Shown: positions 45,729 to 57,300 of the stretch, piece after piece
Layout of the letters: each line of letters opens with the position of its first letter
Position numbering within the stretch: the stretch's first letter is position 1
Assembly (NCBI GenBank): GCA_000827325.1
Contig: KN832878.1
Location: 248,001-312,000, forward strand
Source: Oidiodendron maius Zn
Taxonomy: Eukaryota; Ascomycota; Leotiomycetes; Myxotrichaceae
DNA: 64,000 nucleotides
Direction of reading: 5' to 3'
Position numbers and translations under genes: made by a program
The notes under the pieces: model-generated
Databases searched by the model: none
What the model saw: the letters and a program-made list of their open reading frames with translations, nothing else
Told to the model about the DNA's origin: nothing

Positions 45729-48700
45729 TTAAACACAAGTCCATTCGGCAAAGACACACCATCGGGCGCTTCTATCTGCCAAGACCAGACCCCTCCAAAC
45801 ACCCCTCTCCCCACATTTGATGATCGTCTCCCATGTGCCGCCATCTCCTCCATCGTGCAGACTCTGACCTCTCTCTTCTTTCCTCATCAATCTCAGGATC
45901 TTGCCGCCCGGGGCTTGGATTGCGAGCTTGGCAGGCTTTTTGCCCGAACTCGAATAGTTAGAGGTGCTCGGGTTCGATCCAGAGGCAGAGGAGTTAGTAA
46001 TTGACATTGCGGAGCCAGGACGGATGAATGGGACGGGCGAGGTGCCGCCGCCGTTTGGCAAAGCGGATGAGAGGGAGGATGGGTGTTGACGGACAGCGAA
46101 GACAAAGGTATTGTTAACAGCTAGGAATTGGCATTGAGGTTGTGCAACATAGAGGTCATGTCGCTGAGCGTGAGGAGTTGGATGGCGCTTCAAGAATTCA
46201 TATGGCGGATTGTCTCCGGTGTGAAGGAGTGGAAGCGTGAATGCAACTGGATGCGGGATGTCTTTGATCGAGTGCATAAGTCCCCTCTTTCCCGCGTATA
46301 CTTTCAGTGTTCCATGCCCTTCATCACCAGGAAGAAGAGCCTTCACAGTGTACCGCTTCTGGCCCCCAACCCACTCCGCTTGCGCCAAGGCAGGCTTCTT
46401 AACAATGTCCCCGCTCTCAAAAAAATCACCATCGGCATCACGTTGAAAGGCTCGTGCTTCAACTTCTGCCACGCACTCTACGTCGGATGGAGCAGTGAAT
46501 TTGATGTGGGCCAGCTCCAAATCCTCAATTCGGATCATGCTGGTATCATAATCGACCATCTGAAGAGAATTCTTGAAGTACGGAGGACAGGCACAAGGGA
46601 GAGCTAGCAGCACTTCGTGAGCCATTGGTGGGCACAAATGTTGCTGGTAGTGTTGTTCCGGAACGTGGGTCCAACAGATCTCAGAAGGACGCGCTAAGAA
46701 CCACCAGAATTCCGCCTGTTGGCCACCAACACTTGAAAACTGGGCTCGACGAGGATGTGATGGTGCTGCAAGAGAGCAGTCCATGATCCTCCACTGCCTG
46801 TCAACAATGACTGCGTTCCACCAGTGGTTTGGACGAGGCATTAGGCCTACTTCTGGCACCTCTCCAGGCGACTTCAGATAACCTCGAACTATCTCTGCGT
46901 GGATTCCAACTGCGGCGCACATCTCTAACACGAGAACTGCGACTTCTTCTGCGCATCCTCTTTTGGTCTGTATTACCCTTTTTGGGTCAATATCACTCTC
47001 AAGTCCCTCCTCCCAAGTGATCTTCTCGCTAACCCAGGTGAAGATGGCCCTTAAACGCTGGACATCGCTTCGGTATGGCCTGCACACAAATCCGGTGGAC
47101 AAACTGACTGGATTGGTCATCGGAGGCAAGCTATTAATAAATCTAGCGTTCTTATCAACCAAGCTAAGATTCACAGCCTGGAAGTTAGTTGGTTCCAATA
47201 TTGGATTACCGTCTGCCCCTTCATCTCCGTCACAGCTTTCATAAAGCTCATCCACTGGGCTGATTGCTGGATAGTCCATCATCTGACAGCGCTCTTTCCT
47301 CTCGATCATCTCAATCTGGCTCAAAGAATTCGACCGGTTTACATCTCGACGAACTTGGACCCAGTCAATTCCAGACTTTCCTCCTCCAAGGCCCATATCG
47401 CTGGCAGCATCGCGGCCATAAATGTTTCCGTGGCCACCTGCAATGGCAGAAACCCCACTAGGTATCATGTTCTTGCTTGGGGCGGCTAAATTTGATGCAT
47501 CAGCTACAGCGAAGCTGCTTCTGGCACTGGCTGCCCCCGTCTTGGCAGATTCAAGAATTTTCTTAAAGAACCCGCTCTTCTTTGGTTTGGGGGCTACCAG
47601 GCCGCCCAGCATGCTAGACGAGTCATTCGCCGATGTATTCCAGCCTGCCTGAGACTGCGACCTGGGAAGGCCAGAAGCATGACTGCTGTGATATGTAATC
47701 CCAGTAAGTGGTGTCTGTGGTCTGCTGTTACCGAAGTTGACTTGGCTCTCATTTGTTGCAAGAAAATTATCTTTCCTCGTGCCAAATGCACTATGGGCTC
47801 GGCCATAAAATGCCTCTTTCTTTCTTGCAAGACTTCCCGCGCTAGTGGAGGAAAATCCGCCGGCTGAAGGGCCACTCATGATACTCTTATCAGTCAGCTG
47901 CGTGCCAGAACTACCATTTGTTGTTGTACTTCGAGTGCCTGATGAAGAACTGGTTGAGTTTGTTTTGGTAGTGAATGTCCGTCCAAGCATTGAGCGGCCA
48001 ACTTCATAAGCAGACTTACGATGGCGCAACTTTCGTTCCGTTTCCGGATATCTTCCCATTGACGATTTCGGCCGATCAAGATCACCAGATCCAGTTTTTG
48101 ACGGGACTGGCGGACCTCGATCGACATTGTCAGGGTAATCTCGTGAACTATTTGCGTAAGTTTTACTTAGCCTATTTTCCATCCTTTGCACATAATTGCT
48201 GAGCTGCGGACGGAACTGTTCTTGTGGATATGGAGAACGAGAAGGGGCAGCGTACGGCTGGACCACGTTATATCCATCATAGTCATTCTGTCCAACATCC
48301 ATTGCACTATGAGGGCGAGGGAGATTGTTTCGCCCCACTTGGGCATATGTTTGATCGAAAGCTTCAGGTGACCAAGGGCCGAGAGAGGGTTCTGGTGACT
48401 TGCTTGTTCTTGACATGCCCATGTCTGCTAATGAGGACATTATATCGTCCATAGCGGATCGAAGAGGAGATGGCGTCAGCCCATCGCCCCCTGGAGATGG
48501 CGGTGCAGGAGAAGTCGCCCGGGGAGTATGATAGCCGTTGGAAAGGTTATACGAATTTGTGGACTGGTCTGGTGCATACACGCTGCGGTGGGGAGGGGGC
48601 GGTGGAGGCGGGGTGGAACTAATATCAGGCTGCGGGCTCGGTTCTCTCGAATATGCCTGGTACTGGTAGGAAGCATGGAATGACGGTGCAGGAGACGGTG

Positions 48701-49281
48701 CCCTCGATCCTGCATGCATAGGAGGTGCCGGCGATGGCACTCTCGAGCCATAACCAGGAACGAGAGTAGGCGGGACTTGTGGATTATTATCAAACATGGT
48801 AGCAGGATTCGGCGACGGAGATCGAGATGATAGAAGACTGTCCTGCTTCTTCAACTCTGCACGCTTCAAGGCGGCTTGATCAGGTGCTGAATATGCTTCA
48901 AATGGCCTCCGATATGCTTTCGACTTAGTTTTCTGAGGCGGGTTGGACGGATTTGGACTCGGAGTACGTTCAGGCATCGGACTCGATACTCTGCTAGCAG
49001 GCCGAAAGCTATCGTCCAGCACCTCGACGAAATTTGACGGGAACAGGCCGATCATACGTTTATCGCGTCTTAGCCTTCCCATCCACCACGATCCATCTCC
49101 GGCATTGAGACACTCGATCAGATCACCTTCGACAAACCCGAGGTCCCGCTTGGACTATTGTTCATATTAGCACGTAGGCATATAGTCTCGATCTAAAAGC
49201 TCATACTTCACCGCCCCAGCTATAGACAGCTCTCACCCAGCATGGAAACCTGGTGGGGAGAGATTGAGGCGCGGGCGCCAT
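45729..49281 (-). CDS. CYK3: Cytokinesis protein Cyk3 (SH3 and transglutaminase-like domains)
   Basis: Predicted 1166 residues from exons 49207-49281 and 45729-49154. The 52-bp intron splits the N-terminal SH3 domain: FPCWVRAVYSWGGE joins SKRDLGFVEGDLIECLNAGD, then GSWWMGRLRRDKRMIGLFPS. A long disordered Pro/Ser-rich region with SPAPP and PPPPPP motifs follows (about residues 75-620). The transglutaminase-like domain lies around 720-860 (RLRAIFTWVSEKITWEEG, TKRGCAEEVAVLVLEMCAAV, PRPNHWWNAVIVDRQW, RIMDCS). At the usual catalytic Cys position relative to EVA there is Ala, with a Cys one step earlier, so the domain is probably non-catalytic as known for Cyk3. Cyk3 acts at the septum with the contractile ring and chitin synthase. 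The C-terminus ends WRGLVLADRSARWCVFAEW. Confidence 0.93.
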
Positions 49282-49866
49282 CTTGTATAGGTATCCTTCG
49301 AGGACGCTGCTCTCGAGCCCTAGGAGGCGCGTGGAGACACTTCACCGCCAATCATGGAAACCCTGAGGTTTTGGAAATCACCATACAGTGACTCGCAGAG
49401 TTTCAATTATTTCCGCTGGGACGTGAAGGAATCTTATACGACTGGTGAGTTGCAAAGCGGTGTTGTGGTTCAATAGCGCATTGTCGAGGTGTGAGGTTTA
49501 TTGATTGTCGCGTTGCCTGGCAACCAGACATTGGAGATGCGGATCAGTGTTGGGGATCAGCAAGAGAAGTCCGGAATGCAAAACAAGATTTATTGAAGGA
49601 AAATATGGTTAACAAACTCAATAATCCCTCTCCAAGAACGTGAGAAGGGTCGGAATAATATATTGGTACAAACTAATGCCATAATTCTCTCCTCATTCAA
49701 CTCCATGTCGCCTGAATATTTAATCACGTGATTGATTCGGATTAACTGGATCCGCCGATCCCGAAGTGTTGTTTACGTTGATACCCTGAAGCCAATGAAT
49801 GTTCTCTTCTCCTGAACCCCGAATTCGTCCTTCGTCCAAACGCTCTTGCTCTGCTGCTCAACCACC
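49282..49866. promoter_or_regulatory. Divergent promoter region, CYK3 / GCK kinase
   Basis: 585 bp between divergent starts of a septation protein and a germinal-centre kinase. The palindromic 14-mer AATCACGTGATTGA is at 49722-49735. The same 14-mer occurs at 20709-20722 in the window. Confidence 0.55.
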
Positions 49867-51912
49867 ATGGCAGAAGAGGGTGCAGCATCGCAATACCAGG
49901 TGCTTGAGGAGCTCGGCAGTACGTATTCCTCCTTTTCATAAGTCCTATCATCGTCACAATCATTGTGTCTAACCGTCGCAGGTGGCAGCTTCGGGGTCGT
50001 GTACAAGGCCATCGAGCGTGCGACTGGGGAGATTGTTGCTATCAAGCATGTAAGTATAATAATTGCCCCTAACTATTTCATACTAATTATGCCAGATTGA
50101 CCTTGAGTCCAGCGAGGATGACATTCAGGAGATCCAGCAAGAGATCTCGGTGCTGAGCACATGTGCAAGTCCATTTGTAACTCAGTACAAAGCTAGCTTT
50201 CTTCGAGGTCATAAATTATGGATAGTTATGGAATATCTAGGTGGTGGTTCATGCCTAGATCTGGTATGAGACATGTTCCTCTACTGCGATTTGAGACTTA
50301 CCCTACCAGCTCAAACCCGGACCCTTCAACGAAGGTCACATCGCTATCATCTGTCGAGAACTCCTCTTCGGCCTAGATTACCTACACCAAGAAGGGAAAA
50401 TACATCGGGATATCAAGGCAGCAAATGTGTTACTTGCAACCTCTGGCAAGGTCAAGCTAGCTGACTTCGGGGTTGCTGCGCAACTTACAAACATAAAGTC
50501 ACAACGGAACACGTTTGTTGGCACTCCATTTTGGATGGCTCCAGAAGTTATACAACAGGCGGGATATGACTTTAAGGCAGATATCTGGTCCCTCGGCATA
50601 ACTGCGATGGAGCTTATTAATGGAGAACCACCTAACGCCTCCACACATCCCATGAAGGTCTTATTCCTCATCCCAAAGGCCCCAGCTCCAAGACTTGAAG
50701 GGCCTAACTACAGCAAAGACTTTAAGGATTTTGTTGCTCAGTGCTTAGTTAAGGACTGTGACAGACGTCCATCTGCCAAGGAACTTTTGAAGCATAAATT
50801 TATCCGCTCTGCAGGTAAAGTCGAGGCTTTACAGGAGCTAATTGAAAGAAAGCAAGAATGGGATGGGGGTCGGTCTCGGCCCTCCCACCCGAGGTTCTAT
50901 GAAGAGACTCTGTGGGTTCATGCGCTCATTATTTATCCGTACCTAGAGCTAATACTACATCTTCAGAGTTACTATGGCCCCCAAGAACAATCCTGATCAA
51001 TGGGTCTTTGACACGATAAAAGCCCCTACGATTACGCCCAAAAAAGATACGACAAAGCGCCGGAAATTGTCCGTCATCCATGCCAATGGCCAAAGCTATC
51101 ATGACGGCCCAGATGAGATGCTGAAGCGACTTGATCTGAAGGACTCTCCACTCGAGTACTCCTCTCCACCCCAGGCAACTGTGAAGAAAGGTACGGTGCG
51201 CAAGCAGCCATCAATTGTCCAGCTCGCAACTCCAGTCAAGCAGCGCCAAGCAAGTGTTCAGAGACGTCCTCTCCAACCTGACATTAGCTTTGGAAACACG
51301 GGTTCTACAGTGCGGCTCTTCCGCAGGGTGTCAGACAATTCGACAACGGCACAAATATCTTCCGATGTGTCGCCCCCATCCACGACTCGCGATGAGAATA
51401 GACCACCGATGGCTGAGTCCACTACGAAAGAGGCAGTTCTAGGGAGAAGGGTTTTTAACAAAATCTTCGACCCATCATTCCAAGAACTGCACGCGCAAAC
51501 TGGCAATCAGGCAAAACGAGAGGCGCTCTCCAAACTTGCAGATGCATGGAGCGCACTGGATGCTGTTGACCCGGAAGGCGAATACCAGTTGCTCAAACTA
51601 ATGCTTGACAGAGTACAGTCCGAGCCAAAATTATCTGCAGCTCTATCAGCTGCCAAATCCCCTCTCGCAGATGGAACGCCACAGAGCAGCCCAAAGAAGC
51701 CCGGTGCCAAATTGGTGCTTGCACAGAGCAATCCTCATCTCCAGAGCCACCGTCGTCGCCAATCTAGCATTCAGCCAGAGCCTGACTATCGTGAAAGGTT
51801 GGCGAATCTCCCAGGCCAGGCTATTGCCGGTATGGAGCACACAAAGCAGCTTGCGGATGTGCTCTATAACAGATGGTCTGAGGGGCTTCGAAGCCGTTGG
51901 CCTGCTGTATAA
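49867..51912 (+). CDS. Ste20-family germinal-centre kinase (GCK III, Mst/Kic1/Sid1 group)
   Basis: Predicted 611 residues from exons 49867-49918, 49982-50049, 50096-50263, 50310-50911 and 50967-51912. The kinase domain occupies residues about 10-260: Gly-rich loop [14 protein letters not shown], catalytic Lys in [29 protein letters not shown] and the GCK signature [20 protein letters not shown]. All catalytic residues are present. The last intron (donor GTGGGT) joins RFYEETL to [18 protein letters not shown]. The C-terminal half is Ser/Pro/Lys-rich and probably regulatory, with a short helical end ([20 protein letters not shown]). Fungal relatives act with Hym1/Mo25-type partners upstream of NDR kinases in polarity or septation. 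It is divergently placed to CYK3, a gene of the same process. Which of the fungal GCK groups it belongs to needs a tree. Confidence 0.92.
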
Positions 51913-52469
51913 TTTTGCTAGTCTTGGCATTCACCGGCGCTCGTATTTGGCATTATTCACAGCATGAGTTTGCATAAAAGCGCGTTTGCAATTTCAGTAC
52001 TAGACGAATAATAGAAGAGCCCGATGTAAAGGCAGAGTCGATTTGGAAAGCCTATTGTACCAGCCATGGCATTTGACGATTGATGATAACGTTTCCACTG
52101 TTACCTTCAATGCTTTCCTACTTAATCCAGCGGGGATTGGGCTTGTTTGTATAGTAGTCCAACATGTTATATTATCTTGATCTGAACTCAGAATCAGCAC
52201 AAGTGTCGCGTCAACATCTATGTAGGGGATTAAATAATCTCTCTCTTCTTTCAATATAACCAGTGTTGTGAATACGAATAGCCCGTTCGGCTACATAGCC
52301 GTGTGACGGCTCCTACATTGTGGCACTACGCGATTTCTTGAGCATCCGTAGAAGTGATAGGCCCGAATCTGACAAGACGAACTATAATCCTGTACACGTA
52401 CGATAATACCTATTCGGAGTTGAGCTATTCAGTCAGGGCAGAGTCTTATATGGCCATTTTCGGTCAGGG
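51913..52469. other. Intergenic, no gene seen
   Basis: 3' flank of the kinase gene and AT-rich sequence. No supported frame. The palindromic element follows at 52470. Confidence 0.5.
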
Positions 52470-52568
52470 GTCAATAATCGCTGGCTCGCTTATCCGGACC
52501 TCCTCCCTTCGCCGATTCCAGACGCAAATGCGGCGAAGGGGGCCTGCCTAAGCGAGCCGACAATTGAC
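52470..52568. repeat. 99-bp imperfect palindrome, MITE-like
   Basis: The left arm begins GTCAATAATCGCTGGCTCGC and the reverse complement of the right arm begins GTCAATTGTCGGCTCGCTTA. The inner stem is CCCTTCGCCG against CGGCGAAGGG with a loop of about 16 bases. Arms are roughly 38-45 bases with a few mismatches. No gene lies inside. A small non-autonomous inverted-repeat transposon or a stable hairpin is the simplest reading. No clear target-site duplication was seen. Confidence 0.7.
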
Positions 52569-52750
52569 AAGTATAAAGGGGTGATTGAGCCCAAATCCTT
52601 CAGAAGAACAGAGCATTTTTATCTGCAAACAAGTAGTCATCACGTGGTCCCACTAGACGCGAGAATAGTGGGCGTCGACTTGCTACCTCGACTACATCAA
52701 ATACATATTGTTTGCTACTAAGCCTCCTACATTCTCCTTCACTCTTGGAA

Positions 52751-54274
52751 ATGGATTCCCTCGAGTATGAGTTTGAAGTAGCCACGTCTACGCAAAAGAT
52801 TCCTGGAACAATCCTCGCTGCTGCGAATACAAATGGCATGTGCCCCTTGACATCTCTTACCTAAATATCCTGCTCCATTTAACGCATTTGATTAACATCG
52901 TTACAGGCTCTTTTGAGTACTTGAAACCTTTTGGAAATATCAGCCTCGCAAAAGATGCATCGCCTGTGTCTACATCATCGACGATGTGTCTGGCTTCTGC
53001 CACAAAACTCGTTACATGTGTTGCTGCTATGCAGTGTGTCGAGCGGGGCATCATCAAGTTAGATGAGGACGTTTCAGCCTGGCTCCCTGAGTGGAAAGAG
53101 GCCCAGATTCTGAAAGGATTTGACACTAGTAATGAGCAGAAACCTATCTTAGAAAAGGCTCAACGCCCTATTTTCCTGAAGTTCGTAGGTTAGTAGTACC
53201 CTGCAAGACAAGAGCTGATATAGCTAGGCATCTCCTATCACAAACGAGTGGTATCACAGGTCTAGAGAATGAAGAAGTCATGAAATACTATAGTGCAATC
53301 GGGCATGTCAGGGCTACTATAATACCCCGCTACTTCATGAGCGATGACGATGATGTGCGGAGGGGAGCACTGCCAGATGTACTGGAGGCCATGGGCACAC
53401 TAGTTTGTCGTATCTCCTTACATTATATCACCACACTCTGACATGCATCAGCTAGTTGAACCTCTTGTCTTCGAACCCGGGAGTGACTGGGGCTATGGCC
53501 AAGGTGTGGATTGGTCCGGACAACTTGTAACTTCCAGATCCCACTCTTGTTTGCCCACTATTTACCATATCTCCAGGTCGAGCGACTCACAGATTTAACA
53601 TTAGAGCAGTACTGTGCAGAGAATATCTTTAAGCCGCTAGGGATGAAAGATACGACCTTCCGTCTGCTAAATCATCCTCACATTGCAGATAATCTCATTA
53701 AAATGTCGTCTCGAAAGAAAGACGGTACCCTCGAAAGCGCAGACACTATTTACCCTCTCGATCCCAAGACAGACATGGGTGGTTCTAACTTATACACCTC
53801 CGCCCCTGACTATCTTGAACTTCTGAAATCTCTCCTCCGCAACGATGGACGCGTGCTACGCCCTGAAACCGTAAATGAGATGTTCGACTATCGACTCCCT
53901 GACTCCCTCGCGTTTACGAAGTTCAAGACAGAGAATGCAAAGGATTATCTTGGTGGGCTTGCAACTGAAGGAATGACAGTGGATCATTGTCTTGTGGGAC
54001 TGGTTAATAATGAGGATTCCAAAGGAGGTAGGAAAGCTGGAAGTGTGACTTGGGCGGGAGCTACACGCTGCTTTTGGTAAGTGCTTGGAAAGTCATACAG
54101 ATATCTTGAGCAGATTAATTGATGAGAGATAGGTGGATTGATAGGAAAGCTGGCATATGCGGGTTCTATGGCTCTCAGCTGCTTGGAATACATGACCAGC
54201 AGATATCGAAGGCCATGTTTGAGACGTTTGAAAGAGCTGTGTATGAAGATTGTGGTAAGCTGTCAGCCCCTTAG
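52751..54274 (+). CDS. Beta-lactamase-like serine hydrolase (LovD/transesterase-type)
   Basis: Five introns are inferred. The first fits only as GC-AG (donor GCATGT, near 52839) and joins ILAAANTNG to SFEYLKPFGNISL. The catalytic S-x-x-K motif is SATK in MCLASATKLVTCVAAMQCVE. Later motifs are HLLSQTSGITGL, the Y-containing block DWGYGQGVDWSGQLVERLTD, and YCAENIFKPLGMKDTTFRLL. The C-terminal exon gives WWIDRKAGICGFYGSQLLG, the usual end of the fungal family. No signal peptide, so cytosolic. Relatives range from esterases to LovD-like acyltransferases that finish polyketides; the substrate is unknown. It converges with the ABCC transporter, with about 115 bp between stops. Confidence 0.85.
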
Positions 54275-54388
54275 GGGATATTCTAGATCATCTGGATTAT
54301 TTTGTTCCAACGAGCACCTAAACTCTGGAACTAGATAGTCGAGCTCTTATGTTTATCCTACTTAATTTTGACCACGACTTGTGCCTCT

Positions 54389-57300
54389 CTATGAATTATA
54401 TAACTCTCTAAATGCACTTGGCCTTCCAAGTAAAGCCTTAGGAGTATCAAATTCGAGTAGTTCACCCCCACTTAGGAGAGCTATTCTATCAAAGTCCAGG
54501 ATCGTATCCAACCTGTGGGCGACAGCAATAATTGTGCAGTCATTAAACTCGCTGCGGATAACTTTTTGCATGAGCTCATCAGACTTTGTATCGACACTAC
54601 TCGTTGCCTCGTCCAAGATTACCACTTTACTCTTTCGCAAAATGGCCCGCGCAAGGCAAAATAACTGCCTCTGGCCGTGCGAGAAGAATTCCGCATCTAG
54701 GTCGGCGTCCAAGCCACCTTTCTGCTGGACCAGCTCCCAAAGCTGTACCTTCTCAATTGCGTCGATGATCTCGGTATCTGTCTTCTGGCCATTTGGATCT
54801 GCATTTATTCGGACATTTCCAGTGATAAAAATAGGTTCCTGAGGAATGGCATTTAACCTCTCTCGGACGAGCTGCCTCGGGATCGTGGTAATATCGACTC
54901 CGTCAATCGTAATTGAGGAGTCGTCTGTGATCTCGAGCATACGGAATAATGTACTCACCAAGGAGCTTTTACCGCTGCCGCTACGACCACAGATTCCAAT
55001 CTTCTCACCCGGTTTGATCGACATTGCGAAATTACGGAGAACAAGGTCGGAGTCGACCGAATATGAAGCAGAAACTTTTGCGAACTCAATTGCTCCTCTG
55101 GTTGGCCAGTTATCCGGCGGGGTTTCAATTTCTCTGGGAAGGTTCTCAGATGCCGTGTGGGCAGAAAAGCTCTTGAGTCGTGCAATTGCGCCGAAAGAAG
55201 TCTCGAGGAGAGTCCAGTTCTTAATAATCTGAGCTAGGGCGCTATTGAAGGTCGTCTATCATAACAGGGATATTAGCACGTCGTTACCTTAGAGCTCATT
55301 GGTCAAATAAAATATAAAAGTTCAATTACAAAGGTATCTGAACTTGAGAGAACGTACCACATTCAACAAAGCCAGACCAACGAAGCCGCCAGAGACGTCT
55401 GTTCGCAACTTAACAACGAGAACCATCAATATCACACCAAGAATAGCAACCATAAGGTCCAATAGCAGGCCTAGCCAGCGTTGGATGCAGAATAAGAGAT
55501 AATATGGTTTCTGAGAAACATCCAACAACTTCAAGTTTAATTCTTTGAAGTGCTCAGTCCACCCAAATGCTCGAATAGTAGCGAGACCAGACAGTGACTC
55601 AATAAAATTAGAGTATAGTGGAGACTTCGCTTCAAGATCAAGAAGGCGTAGCTGGCGTGATGTTCTAAGGTAATACTTTTGCAAAACTGTAGTCACGAAT
55701 GTTAGCATAGAAAGTTTTCCGAGACATCAACATTAACCTACTCCAGACGGCCAAAATCACTGGAGGCAATGTAGCGGCAAAGTAACCCGCGGATAGACAC
55801 ATAAGAATAGCTCCCATTATCGCCATCACAGTTGAAAGTGAGAGATCAACTAAGGAATAGGGTAGCTCGGCATCTATTACCGTCATATCCTGACTAAACC
55901 TGCGTAATATTTAGCACGCACATGGAATTAGCACTATCTTCACACTAACCTGTTTGTTGTAGTGCCAACGTCTGTAGAGGTGAAGAAGGAAAGGGGGGCG
56001 GCCATAACCGTTTTTAAAAGTCTCTCATGCAGCACTTCTGCGCTCTTTGGCACCATGTACAGGGCCAACACAATCACCGTGAGCGTGAGCGTAAGAGTTG
56101 CAAGCCCGGAGAGTAGCGCAAACATGCCTAGATAGAAGCCGTTTACCACATTGCCCCTTATAGCCACGGCGCTCGTCCCTGTGATTTGTCAGAATATCTT
56201 GTATTTGAACTCAATCATGATTTCTAGGAGCGTAAAATTCGTCTATCGGAGAGAAAGATGAAAATAATTGGCCCTTACAATAAGTTAATAGGATTTCGGG
56301 CATCTTCGTTGTGACCCCAACCAAGACCGCAAAAACGAAAAACATCAGCACATGTCTCCATCTCATTGAAGCAAAATAATATTTGTAGACTGAGAAGTCA
56401 CCACTCTGTCTATTGAGCTCTTCAGCGTGGGCGTCGTGTTCATCTGCAGTGGCCTTGAATGCACTAGTATCTAACTTGGCGGCTTCTTGTGGCTTTTTTT
56501 CTGAAGAATCATCGCTGTCTCTAAGTTTGGTCGTAATGTTTTCAACATAACCGCCTGACGTCTTAAGCTGCTCAAAGTGGCCTTGTTCTATGACGTGTCC
56601 GAAAGAGTCGAGTGCGATGATGTGGTCGGAAAAAGGCAGTCTGTGAACAGCGTGCGTTGCAAGAAGAACTGTCGTGCCCATCCGGCGGAGTAGCCCTTCG
56701 CCTCCAAATAATCTGTTGAACACTTGATCTTCAGTCTCTGCATCAAGGCCAGAGAACACATCATCCAGAAGGATAAATGTCTTCCTTGCATAAACAGCGC
56801 GAGCCAACGCTACCCGTTGCTTTTGGCCCCCGCTGAGTGAAATTCCTGCACTTCCAACAGGAGTGGCTAATATTTTCAGCTCTTGAGTCTAACGAATATG
56901 GGAGCGCCCGAGACTTACCATGGCCTTTAGGCAATTTTGAAATATCGAACTCAAGAGCACAGGCCCTGATTACTTGGCTATACCAAGATTCGTCAAAACT
57001 TGATACACCTAGAATATTTTGTTGTATTGTTGCGTTTTGAATCCAAGGGGTTTGGTCGTTGTAGGCAATACTCTGCGAGCTGCTGTATACGAACCCCTGA
57101 GTTGAAGGTGTCTCACCAAGTATTCCCTTCAGCAGAGTACTTTTACCACTCCCTACTGGTCCTATTATGAAACAAAATTGCCGTTGTAAAAGTGTGAGGT
57201 TGATGTCACTGACATCAGGACGTCCTCCGGAGTTCCAGCCGAAACTAGCATTTCTTATAATCATGATTGGGGAAATTTCTCCTGGGCCTAATAGGGGAGA

